A stretch of DNA of 64,000 nt, taken from assembly GCA_045046885.1 (NCBI GenBank), contig JASFYX010000009.1, forward strand, positions 90,873-154,872, in the 5' to 3' direction. Positions 26,369 through 34,385 of the stretch are shown piece by piece. The notes beneath the pieces are model-generated. The model ran no database searches. It saw only the letters and a program-made list of their open reading frames with translations, and was not told where the DNA came from. The translations under genes and the position numbers were made by a program. Each line of letters begins with the position of its first letter. The stretch's first letter is position 1. This DNA is from CG1-02-35-72 sp045046885 (GTDB taxonomy: Bacteria > Bacteroidota > Bacteroidia > Flavobacteriales > Flavobacteriaceae).

Positions 26369-27187
26369 CTATTTGTTATTTAAAACTTGGTTTGTGTAAA
26401 AATCAATATAGCCCTCTTCAAAATTTGTAGCATCTAAATATTCTAAAATAGGTATGTCTATTTTTTCTAGATAGTCTTCAATTTGTTTTGGGAGCTTTTC
26501 TGTGCCTTTAACTACAGCATCAGAGTTTTCTATAGCAATTTTTAGAAGGTTAGAATAGTTTGGTGTTTTTAGGGTACTAAGTTTTTTTGGATCTATTTCG
26601 TCAAATTTTATCTTATCTACAATAGCCTCATTCAGTTTACCACTAAATTTATTGGTGTTAAACAAAGAGGTTACAATTTTACTATTTTTAAACAAAGGCT
26701 CGTCTGCGTAATAATTTTTAAGATATAAAGGAAGTAAAGAAGCCATCCATCCATTTATGTGGATTATATCGGGCATCCAATTCAATTTTTTCACGGTTTC
26801 TACAACCCCTCTTGCAAAAAATATAGCACGTTCGTCATTATCTTCAAAAAGATTACCATCTTCATCTTTATAAATAGCTTTACGTTTAAAATAATCGTCA
26901 TTATCTATAAAATAAACCTGCATACGTTCTTTGGGGATAGAGGCTACCTTAATAATTAAAGGCATATCCATATCGTTAATAATAAGGTTCATTCCAGAAA
27001 GCCTAATAACTTCATGCAATTGGTGTCTGCGCTCGTTTATAATACCAAAATGAGGCATAAAAATACGAATTTGTCCACCATTTTGATGTACCATACGCGG
27101 TACTTCAAACGACATTTTAGACAATTCATTTTCTGGTAAATAGGGGCTCACCTCAGAAGACACATATAACACTCTCTTTTCCCTCAT
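26369..27187 (-). CDS. Glycogen/starch synthase-like protein (GT5 N-terminal domain only)
   Basis: 272 residues from ATG 27187 (an alternative ATG two codons earlier exists). The sequence matches the N-terminal Rossmann half of GT5 glycogen synthases (RVLYVSSEVSPYLPENELSK, RIFMPHFGIINERRHQ, PDIIHINGWMASLLPLYLK). The second Rossmann half, which carries most nucleotide-sugar contacts, is absent, since GT5 enzymes are near 480 aa. The K-T-G-G-L substrate loop near residue 15 is replaced by P-E-N-E-L. It is therefore unlikely to be an ordinary glycogen synthase, though databases label it so. First gene of the DUF4270-glmS operon. Confidence 0.8.
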   Translation of the reverse strand: MREKRVLYVSSEVSPYLPENELSKMSFEVPRMVHQNGGQIRIFMPHFGIINERRHQLHEVIRLSGMNLIINDMDMPLIIKVASIPKERMQVYFIDNDDYFKRKAIYKDEDGNLFEDNDERAIFFARGVVETVKKLNWMPDIIHINGWMASLLPLYLKNYYADEPLFKNSKIVTSLFNTNKFSGKLNEAIVDKIKFDEIDPKKLSTLKTPNYSNLLKIAIENSDAVVKGTEKLPKQIEDYLEKIDIPILEYLDATNFEEGYIDFYTNQVLNNK

Positions 27188-27214
27188 AATCACTTCTAAA
27201 TATTAAAGAATATG

Positions 27215-27222
27215 CAAAATTA
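27215..27222 (-). promoter_or_regulatory. -7 box of the GT5-like/DUF4270/glmS operon (TAATTTTG)
   Basis: Minus strand TAATTTTG, about 27 bases before the ATG at 27187. Confidence 0.5.
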
Positions 27223-27254
27223 CTAAAAATTATGCAGAATTTGTCTTTATATAG

Positions 27255-27262
27255 TAAGTTTG
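27255..27262 (+). promoter_or_regulatory. -7 box of panC (TAAGTTTG)
   Basis: TAAGTTTG, 31 bases before the panC ATG. It is divergent from the minus-strand box at 27215-27222. Confidence 0.55.
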
Positions 27263-27293
27263 CAATGTTTTAACAATTATTTAAATAAATAGC

Positions 27294-28133
27294 ATGAAGG
27301 TTTTTAAAGAAGTCAAAAAATTACAAGCTTTTTTAACACAAAATCAGATTGACAAAAATGTAGGGTTTGTACCCACAATGGGCGCTTTACACAGAGGTCA
27401 TTTGTCATTAATAAATATTGCACAAAAAGAAAATAGTATAGTTGTTGTTAGCATTTTTGTCAATCCAATTCAGTTTAATAATGCCGATGATTTATTAAAA
27501 TATCCCAAAACTTTAAAGCAAGATATTGAGTTACTTGAAAAAGAAAAGAACATTATTATTTTTGCACCTACGGTAGATAACGTTTACCCTGATGGCCAAA
27601 AATCTGAAAATTTCGACTTCAGCGGGCTCGAGTTTGAAATGGAAGGTAAGTTTCGTTTAGGGCATTTTGATGGAGTAGGTACTGTTGTAAAAAGACTTTT
27701 TGAAATTGTGAAACCTACGAATGCCTACTTTGGTGAAAAAGATTTTCAACAGTTACAAATCATCAAAAAAATGGTTACTAAATTAAATCTTCCAATAAAT
27801 ATCGTGTCTTGTCCTATTTTTAGAGAAAGCAGCGGATTGGCTATGAGTTCTCGGAACAAACGTTTGTCAACTAAGAATAGAGAAGTGGCGGGTTTTATTT
27901 ATAAATCTTTACAAAAAGTAAAATTGGATTTTAAAAAACAATCTCCTAAATATCTGACTGATTTTGTAGAGAATACTTTTAAAAACAACCCAACTTTTAA
28001 ATTAGAATATTTTACTATTGCCGACGAAGAGACGCTTAAATCCATAGAAAAAACAGCACCCAATAAAAAATATCGTGCCTTTATTGCCGCTTTTGTAGAG
28101 AATGTTAGACTTATTGATAATATTGCGCTTTAA
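27294..28133 (+). CDS. panC: Pantothenate synthetase
   Basis: 279 residues. It joins pantoate and beta-alanine with ATP to make pantothenate. Motifs: PTMGALHRGHLSLI (HIGH-like ATP-binding, about 27-40), VSIFVNPIQFN, FGEKDFQQLQIIKKM, and the KMSKS-like SGLAMSSRNKRLS. Full length. panD, which I remember as the usual next gene in Flavobacteriia, is not between it and the following membrane protein. Confidence 0.95.
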   Translation: MKVFKEVKKLQAFLTQNQIDKNVGFVPTMGALHRGHLSLINIAQKENSIVVVSIFVNPIQFNNADDLLKYPKTLKQDIELLEKEKNIIIFAPTVDNVYPDGQKSENFDFSGLEFEMEGKFRLGHFDGVGTVVKRLFEIVKPTNAYFGEKDFQQLQIIKKMVTKLNLPINIVSCPIFRESSGLAMSSRNKRLSTKNREVAGFIYKSLQKVKLDFKKQSPKYLTDFVENTFKNNPTFKLEYFTIADEETLKSIEKTAPNKKYRAFIAAFVENVRLIDNIAL

Positions 28134-28169
28134 AATAGACAAATCAGATGTCTCAAAAACTAAATTAAC

Positions 28170-28177
28170 TATATTTG
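28170..28177 (+). promoter_or_regulatory. -7 box of the UPF0104 gene (TATATTTG)
   Basis: TATATTTG, 68 bases before the TTG start at 28246. The region between panC and this gene has no other coding content. Confidence 0.5.
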
Positions 28178-28245
28178 CGCGGAGGGATAATTTATTTTTT
28201 CTTCAAAAGAAATAAGTATTACACAGTTACTTTTAAAACAATCAT

Positions 28246-29217
28246 TTGTCAAAAAAACTTAGAAAAGCTCTTTTTATCAGTCTTCCAATTCTATTTGGAT
28301 TAGGGTTGATATGGTATTCGCTTTCAAAATTTACACCATCTGACTTCGAATCAATAAAGAACTCATTTAGAACCGCACATTATGGTTGGGTTTTCCTATC
28401 TATTGCTTTAGCTATAATGAGCCATTTATCACGCGCATACCGTTGGCAATTTTTGTTAGAACCATTGGGTTACAAACCTAAATTTACCAATAGTGTTTTA
28501 ACGGTTTTGGTGGCTTATTTGCTCAATTTAGTCATTCCACGATCTGGCGAAGTAGCACGCGCAGCAGCCATTTCTAAATACGAAGAGATTCCTTTTCAAA
28601 AAGCTTTTGGCACTATTGTAGCCGAGCGTGTGGCCGATGTTATTATGCTGTTTTCAATTATAGGAATTGCTTTTATTATGCAAACCAAACTTTTGTCTGA
28701 ATACCTCTTTAAAGATGATGGCTCTAACCCTTGGCATAAGTTTATTATTTTGGGCGGATTGGCTTTAATAACGCTGATTTTATATTTTGTTTTTAAAAAA
28801 TCTAAATTACCAATTATTTTAAAAATAAAAGAATTTGCCAAAGGTCTTTTAGAAGGCGTGATGAGTATTGTAAAAATGAAAAAGAAAGGGGTATTTATCT
28901 TCCATACCGTTCTTATTTGGATGCTTTATGTCCTGATGTTTTACGTTACGACTTTTGCCATTCCCGAAACCAGTCACTTACCAATTGGCGCCATTGTAGT
29001 TGGTTTTGTAGTAGGCGGATTGAGTATGGCATTAACCAATGGTGGTTTAGGTACTTATCCAATTTTTGTGGCAAGTGTTTTAATTTTATATGGCGTAGAG
29101 AACAATCCGGCACGTGCTTTTGGATGGATTGTTTGGACATCACAAACCTTAATGGTTTTGGTGTTTGGCGGCTTGGCAATGTTTGTTTTACCTATTTACA
29201 ACCGCAAAAAAGCCTGA
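28246..29217 (+). CDS. UPF0104 / lysylphosphatidylglycerol synthase TM-region-like membrane protein
   Basis: 323 residues with about eight membrane helices. The pattern SHLSRAYRWQFLLEPLGYKP, VIPRSGEVARAAAISKYE and ALTNGGLGTYPIFVASVL is that of the UPF0104/AglD family, related to the flippase half of MprF. Members are thought to flip or transport lipids. It starts with TTG: an in-frame stop lies 4 codons upstream (28234-28236) and there is no ATG near the N-terminus. The next gene (GYDIA kinase) follows by 18 bases. Confidence 0.85.
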   Translation: MSKKLRKALFISLPILFGLGLIWYSLSKFTPSDFESIKNSFRTAHYGWVFLSIALAIMSHLSRAYRWQFLLEPLGYKPKFTNSVLTVLVAYLLNLVIPRSGEVARAAAISKYEEIPFQKAFGTIVAERVADVIMLFSIIGIAFIMQTKLLSEYLFKDDGSNPWHKFIILGGLALITLILYFVFKKSKLPIILKIKEFAKGLLEGVMSIVKMKKKGVFIFHTVLIWMLYVLMFYVTTFAIPETSHLPIGAIVVGFVVGGLSMALTNGGLGTYPIFVASVLILYGVENNPARAFGWIVWTSQTLMVLVFGGLAMFVLPIYNRKKA

Positions 29218-29235
29218 GTTTCTTACCTTAGCCAA

Positions 29236-30135
29236 ATGACGGAGTTTTACAGCAACGGAAAATTACTTTTATCGGCCGAATATGTGGTTTTAGATGGCGC
29301 TTTAGCTTTGGCACTACCTATAAAATTTGGGCAGACTTTAAGTGTAGAGCCCATTGACGCTAAGCAATCGGTTTGGGAAAGTTATGATGCCGACGGTAGT
29401 CTGTGGTTTAAGGTCTCTTTTGTCTTATCGGAGTTTAACTTTTCTGTTGATGAACCAATTGCTATACAACTTCAAAAGATTTTAAAAGCAGCAAGAGAAT
29501 TAAACCCTAATTTTTTAAAAGGAATCCAAAATTATAAGATCCAGACAAAACTCAGCTTTTCACGTCACTGGGGACTTGGCAGCTCTTCTACACTGATTAA
29601 CAACATCGCCCAATGGGCACATATTAACGCCTTTGAATTACAGTTTAAATGCTTTGGCGGGAGTGGTTACGACATTGCTTGCGCCCAGCACAACAAACCT
29701 ATTTTATATCAGTTAAAGGACACAAAACCTATTGTAGAAGAGGTCAATTTTAATCCTGATTTTAAAGACCAACTCTATTTCGTGTACCTCAATCAAAAGC
29801 AAAATTCCCGCGAAGGAATTGCACAATACCAAAGTTTAAAAAGTGGGGAAAATAAAGCTATTTTAGAAATATCGGCAATCAGTAAAAATATTCTGATGTG
29901 TAAAAACCTGTCAGATTTTGAGAAATTTATTAACCAGCATGAAGTGATTATTGGCAAACTCATTAAAAAACAACCTGTTAAAGAACATTTATTTAATGAT
30001 TATTTTGGCAGTATTAAAAGCTTAGGCGCTTGGGGAGGTGATTTTATTCTGGCTACAGGTAACGATGACACACCAAACTATTTTAAACAAAAAGGCTATA
30101 AAACGGTTATCAAATACGGCGATATGGTTTTATAA
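29236..30135 (+). CDS. GYDIA-family GHMP kinase
   Basis: 299 residues. GHMP kinase fold: LLLSAEYVVLDGALALALP near the N-terminus, ATP loop GLGSSST (113-119), and the family-defining GSGYDIA (142-148) that gives this Bacteroidota group its name. C-terminal GGDFILATG corresponds to the third GHMP motif. It is often found with mevalonate-pathway genes, and a role as phosphomevalonate kinase is possible but unproven; mevalonate kinase and the decarboxylase are 17-19 kb downstream here. A second, diverged copy of the last 25 codons of such a gene lies at 34308-34385, after the inserted two-gene cassette. Confidence 0.88.
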   Translation: MTEFYSNGKLLLSAEYVVLDGALALALPIKFGQTLSVEPIDAKQSVWESYDADGSLWFKVSFVLSEFNFSVDEPIAIQLQKILKAARELNPNFLKGIQNYKIQTKLSFSRHWGLGSSSTLINNIAQWAHINAFELQFKCFGGSGYDIACAQHNKPILYQLKDTKPIVEEVNFNPDFKDQLYFVYLNQKQNSREGIAQYQSLKSGENKAILEISAISKNILMCKNLSDFEKFINQHEVIIGKLIKKQPVKEHLFNDYFGSIKSLGAWGGDFILATGNDDTPNYFKQKGYKTVIKYGDMVL

Positions 30136-30193
30136 CTCGAGTTATTGAGTATTAAAGACACAACACCTATATTTAAGAATCTAAAATTAAAAA

Positions 30194-31651
30194 ATGAATA
30201 TAGAATTAATGACAAACTGGATTGATGAATTACTGAAGTTTGGCTATAGAAGACCTGGGCAAATTGCAGGAAATAATGCAGAAAACTATATTAAAAATGA
30301 ATTTCAAAAAATTGATCTAAAAAATGTAAAACAAGAAAAAATCCCAATAAAAAATTGGATTGAGTCTTCTTGGTCTCTTAAAGTAAAATCAGAGGCAAAC
30401 ATTTTCGACACCTTACCGTCACATTATATTCCTTATACAGCATTTACAAATAGTGTTATTACTGCGCCTCTTATATATGCAGGAGAAGGAAAAATAAACC
30501 AATTAAAGAATCTTGATTTTAAAGGAAAAATTGTTGTTGTTGAGTTTTCTTTTCCAATACTTGACGGAAGTGATTTAAAAAAGTTAGCTCTTTCAGTTTT
30601 AGATAAAAACTACAGGATATCAGAAGGCCCTTTACACGAAGCCACCTGGATTCGTCCTGCTTGGCACGTATATCATAAAGCTGTTAAAGCTGGGGCTGTA
30701 GGATTTATCGGGATTCTAACCAATCAACCTGGCGATTTAGATTCTTATTATGCCCCTTACGGTTTTAAAGAAGGTGATGGTATTCTTAAAAAGCCACTCC
30801 CCGGTTTTTGGGTAAATAGAAAAGTAGGTAAACAGTTAAAAAAAATGGCTATTGAAGAGCAAGAGGCTCAAATTGAACTTAAAGGATCTAGTGAAGATAG
30901 TTTTACTTCAAATATATCGGGTGTAATTCCTGGCGAAACGGATGAAACTATTATTATAGCGAGCCATCACGATGCGCCTTTTGGAGGAGCAACAGAAGAC
31001 GCTTCAGGAATAAGTGTGGTTTTGCAGATCGCAAAATCACTCATAGACGATAATATTAAACCTAAAAAGACACTTTTATTTTTGGCAACCGGAGGGCACT
31101 TTTATGGATCTATCGGAACCAGGACTTTTATTAAAGAGCATCCTGAAATTATTGAAAGAACCCTAGCTGAAATACACATAGAACATATTGCTAATGAAGC
31201 TGTAGAAAAAAATGGCAGAATTGAACTCACTGGTTTTCCAGAGCCTGCTGCTCTTTTCGTGTCATACAATAAAAAGTGTGTGTCCATTGCCAATAAAATA
31301 TTAAAAGAAAATAATTTAGACCCAACGTTTATTTTACCTGCCGAAGGGCCTTTAGGCACTTTTCCACCAACCGATGGTGGCGATTTTCATTTAAAAGGCA
31401 TTCCTGTTTTCAACTATATAAGCAATCCGGTTTATTTATTGGTAAATTATGATAAACGTGAAAACATTTGTTTTGAAAGGTTGATTCCAACAGCAAAAGC
31501 ATTTAAATCACTTGTATTAACATTAGACCAATTATCAAAAGAAGAGCTTTTAACAAAAAACTATTTTTTCAAAAAAATTATAGGAAAATTTGCAGCATGG
31601 AAATCGAAAAGAAAATTGAAAAGGGTTTATGGACCTGGAGTAGAAATATAA
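30194..31651 (+). CDS. Divergent M28-like metallopeptidase/hydrolase
   Basis: 485 residues, no signal peptide. N-terminal region with a PA-type insert (about 90-225), then an M28 core starting at IIASHHDAPFGGATEDASG, which keeps the first HxD and the bridging Asp. The usual EExGxxGS stretch reads GGHFYGS, so the catalytic and metal-binding glutamates are replaced by Gly and His. The usual SDHxxF near the end reads TDGGDFHLKGIP, so the last histidine ligand is displaced. The chemistry may therefore differ from ordinary aminopeptidases. The gene lies 58 bases after the GYDIA kinase and 15 bases before an Ntn acylase, and the pair looks like an inserted cassette. Confidence 0.75.
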   Translation: MNIELMTNWIDELLKFGYRRPGQIAGNNAENYIKNEFQKIDLKNVKQEKIPIKNWIESSWSLKVKSEANIFDTLPSHYIPYTAFTNSVITAPLIYAGEGKINQLKNLDFKGKIVVVEFSFPILDGSDLKKLALSVLDKNYRISEGPLHEATWIRPAWHVYHKAVKAGAVGFIGILTNQPGDLDSYYAPYGFKEGDGILKKPLPGFWVNRKVGKQLKKMAIEEQEAQIELKGSSEDSFTSNISGVIPGETDETIIIASHHDAPFGGATEDASGISVVLQIAKSLIDDNIKPKKTLLFLATGGHFYGSIGTRTFIKEHPEIIERTLAEIHIEHIANEAVEKNGRIELTGFPEPAALFVSYNKKCVSIANKILKENNLDPTFILPAEGPLGTFPPTDGGDFHLKGIPVFNYISNPVYLLVNYDKRENICFERLIPTAKAFKSLVLTLDQLSKEELLTKNYFFKKIIGKFAAWKSKRKLKRVYGPGVEI

Positions 31652-31666
31652 ATATCTAATTGTTGT

Positions 31667-34153
31667 ATGAAAATTTTTAAACGCATACTTTTTGTTCTTT
31701 CCTTACTAATCATTATTTCAATTTTAGGAATTTACTTTTATACCAAATCTACTTTACCAAATTATGAAGGTAATTATAAAGTTGCAGGGATTGATGATTC
31801 GATAGAAATTTATAGAGATAAAAATGCTATTCCCCATATTTACGCTAAAAATCAAAATGATTTAGCTTTTGGTATGGGTTATACTATGGCTCAGGACAGA
31901 TTATGGCAAATGGATCTTTTTAGAAGAGTAGCCACAGGAAAATTATCAGAAATATTTGGAGAAAGAACATTAAAAGCAGATCGCTTTGCTAAAGTTATAG
32001 GTTTTCAAAGAAACGCTAGAAGTGTTTTAAAAACTTTTTCTCCTAACGAAATGGCCTATTTAAACGCTTTTGTTAAAGGTATTAACAGCTATATTAAATT
32101 TAATAATAATGAGTTACCAATAGAATTTACTGTTTTATCCTATAAACCAAATCCATTTACTCTTGAGGAGATTATTGCACTTTCAAATTTCCAAGCTTAC
32201 GCATCCAATAACAATTGGAAATATGAGATTATGAGATATCAAGCAATAGATGAGCTTGGGGCAAAAAAAGGTAGAGACTTCATTCCTGCATTAACTTTTA
32301 ATGGCCCTTTTGTGACGCAACCTGATATACATAAAGCAAATGAAGGAATTGTAAATAAACGAGATTTGACATATAGTTCAACCCTCCAAAAAGAAAAAAA
32401 TAGCACTTTTGATAAAACCATATTGCAAGCTGACTCAATTATAAACCAACTAACGGGAATACAAGCAAACGAAGTTCATAGCAACTTTTGGCTAGTTGGC
32501 CGAAAGCATTCTGAATCTGGAAATGCAATTTTAGCAAACGATTACCACATGCCTTTTTTATTACCTTCTTTGTGGTATGAGGTTCATTTAGTAGCCCCAG
32601 GAATTAACGCAATGGGAATTACCTTACCGGGATATCCTACAATAGTTGCAGGTCATAATCAGGATATTGCTTGGGGAGCAACAACTAGCGGTGTTGATAC
32701 TCAAGATCTTGTGTTAGAAAAACTTAATCCAAATAATAGTGATGAATATCTTTATAATGGGGTGTTTTATCCCTTTAAGAAAGTTGAAGATAGCATAAAA
32801 TATAAGTCGAGTAATGGTTTTAAAACTGAAAAAGTAACGATTAAAATTAGTAGAAATGGCCCAATCATTAATTCTCTTAATAAAAATACTACAAGTAAAG
32901 ATATTCCCATAGCGTTTCGAAGTGTTAAAGACGCAGCCGAAGGACAAATTACATTTTGCATGAACCTTTATAAAGCAAAAAACTGGTTAGAATTTAAAGA
33001 GGCTCTAGTAAATGTTAAAACACCTGTTTGGAATTGGGGATTTGCAGACAAAAATGGAAATATTGGTTATAAACTAAATGGAGAAATACCTATTAGAGCC
33101 AAAGGATTTGGTTTAGAACCTGTATCTGGATGGACTAACGAATATGATTGGATTGGTACGATTCCCTTTGATGAATTGCCCGAAATTTACAATCCTGACT
33201 CGGGTTATATTGTTTCTGCTAACAATGAAATTATTGATAATCATTACAAGTATTTTCTTTTTGGTTCAAATTTTCAACTTCCTTATAGAGCTATTCGAAT
33301 TACCGAGTTACTGAATAAAAAAGAGCTTTTAAATCAAGAGGATATGCGGAAAATTCAATCTGATACTTATTCTGAGTTTGGATTAAAATTAGCAAAAATC
33401 ATTCTTGAAGTAAATCCTAAGACAGAAGAAGGAAAAATAAAAATTAACAAATTAGTTAAACATCTTAAAAATTGGGATGGCATAACAGATACAGAAAGCA
33501 TTGCTACAACTATAACCCAAGAGTTTATGCTTACTCTATTGAAAAATACTTTTGCTAATAAAGTTAGTAAGGATTTGTATGAGCAGTTTGTAAAATTTGG
33601 GAACTTAAACTATGCAGCTGCTACTTTATTATTAAAACTAAATGATAAGTCACAAGAAAACTGGTTTGATAATCCAAATACAGAAATAGTTGAGAGTAAA
33701 AACCAAACAATAATAAGAAGTTTAATTGAAACATATGACACATTAACTCTAGAATTAGGTGAAGACTTAAATAAATGGGAGTGGGGTAAAATTCATCATA
33801 TAAAATTTAAACATCAAATGGGAAATATAGCACCATTCAAATGGTTTTGGAACACAAGTTCTAAAGCATATCCAGGTGATTTGTCTACTGTAAATCCGGG
33901 AACATTTACAGATGTTCACACCAAACCATATAATGCAAACCATGGTGCTTCTATGCGTCATATAATTGATTTTGGAAATTTTGAAAAATCAGATTTAATT
34001 ATTACAACTGGAGAATCAGGTAGATGGTTGAGCCCTTATTATAAGAATCAAGAAGAACTATGGTACAATCACAAATACATAAATATTAACACCAAAAAAG
34101 AAACATTAAAAAATAAAACAATCGGTATTACTATATTGGAACCATTGAAATGA
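31667..34153 (+). CDS. Penicillin-acylase-family Ntn hydrolase (S45)
   Basis: 828 residues. An N-terminal membrane or signal segment (about 5-25) puts it in the envelope. The alpha-chain part has IEIYRDKNAIPHIYA and MAQDRLWQMDLFRR. After a spacer comes EVHSNFWLVG with Ser272 as the likely autocatalytic cleavage site and nucleophile of the beta chain. The C-terminus has the family features VNPGTFTDVHTK, HGASMRHIIDFG and TTGESGRWLSPYY. Family members hydrolyse N-acyl amides such as beta-lactam side chains, acyl-homoserine lactones or acyl-peptides. Directly after the M28-like gene (15 bases), implying joint action on an N-acylated or peptide-like compound. Substrate unknown. Confidence 0.85.
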   Translation: MKIFKRILFVLSLLIIISILGIYFYTKSTLPNYEGNYKVAGIDDSIEIYRDKNAIPHIYAKNQNDLAFGMGYTMAQDRLWQMDLFRRVATGKLSEIFGERTLKADRFAKVIGFQRNARSVLKTFSPNEMAYLNAFVKGINSYIKFNNNELPIEFTVLSYKPNPFTLEEIIALSNFQAYASNNNWKYEIMRYQAIDELGAKKGRDFIPALTFNGPFVTQPDIHKANEGIVNKRDLTYSSTLQKEKNSTFDKTILQADSIINQLTGIQANEVHSNFWLVGRKHSESGNAILANDYHMPFLLPSLWYEVHLVAPGINAMGITLPGYPTIVAGHNQDIAWGATTSGVDTQDLVLEKLNPNNSDEYLYNGVFYPFKKVEDSIKYKSSNGFKTEKVTIKISRNGPIINSLNKNTTSKDIPIAFRSVKDAAEGQITFCMNLYKAKNWLEFKEALVNVKTPVWNWGFADKNGNIGYKLNGEIPIRAKGFGLEPVSGWTNEYDWIGTIPFDELPEIYNPDSGYIVSANNEIIDNHYKYFLFGSNFQLPYRAIRITELLNKKELLNQEDMRKIQSDTYSEFGLKLAKIILEVNPKTEEGKIKINKLVKHLKNWDGITDTESIATTITQEFMLTLLKNTFANKVSKDLYEQFVKFGNLNYAAATLLLKLNDKSQENWFDNPNTEIVESKNQTIIRSLIETYDTLTLELGEDLNKWEWGKIHHIKFKHQMGNIAPFKWFWNTSSKAYPGDLSTVNPGTFTDVHTKPYNANHGASMRHIIDFGNFEKSDLIITTGESGRWLSPYYKNQEELWYNHKYININTKKETLKNKTIGITILEPLK

Positions 34154-34223
34154 TAATAATTTCTCGCAGAATTAATATTTCAAACTTGTTGCTTATTTAA
34201 ATAATACGGCTAAGGTTTGTGTC

Positions 34224-34239
34224 CTTTCTTTAAAGAAAG
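34224..34239. repeat. 16-bp perfect palindrome after the acylase gene
   Basis: CTTTCTTTAAAGAAAG is a gapless palindrome between the acylase stop and the kinase remnant. It has no loop and no adjacent T-run, so I do not call it a terminator. Confidence 0.4.
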
Positions 34240-34307
34240 TATTACTAAAATTTTTGAACTTTTATTTTAGGTATCTCCTATGTCGAAGATAGGTGAAACA
34301 ATGATAA

Positions 34308-34385
34308 ACCAACACGAACACGGCAAACTATTTTAAAAACAAAGGATTTAATACAGTAATTCCTTTTACTAAAATGGTTTTATAA
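34308..34385 (+). pseudogene. Remnant 3' end of a second GYDIA-family GHMP kinase
   Basis: 26 in-frame codons including the stop. They read ...TANYFKNKGFNTVIPFTKMVL, against TPNYFKQKGYKTVIKYGDMVL at the end of the intact kinase (29236-30135): 13 of 21 residues identical, no gaps, same stop codon, and several differences that are synonymous third positions (ACG/ACA, GGA/GGC, GTA/GTT, ATT/ATC). A stop codon lies directly upstream in frame, so no start remains. The tail overlaps the last 6 bases of the convergent permease gene. It marks the point where an earlier kinase gene was displaced. Confidence 0.85.

Noticed and set aside
28917..29231. 104-aa plus-strand frame inside the UPF0104 gene
   Set aside because: Different frame within an intact membrane protein gene; Cys/Trp-rich composition typical of a shifted frame.
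34154..34307. Insertion-sequence end or attachment site beside the kinase remnant
   Set aside because: A short palindrome is present, but no transposase, integrase, matching inverted ends or direct repeat bordering the cassette could be seen.
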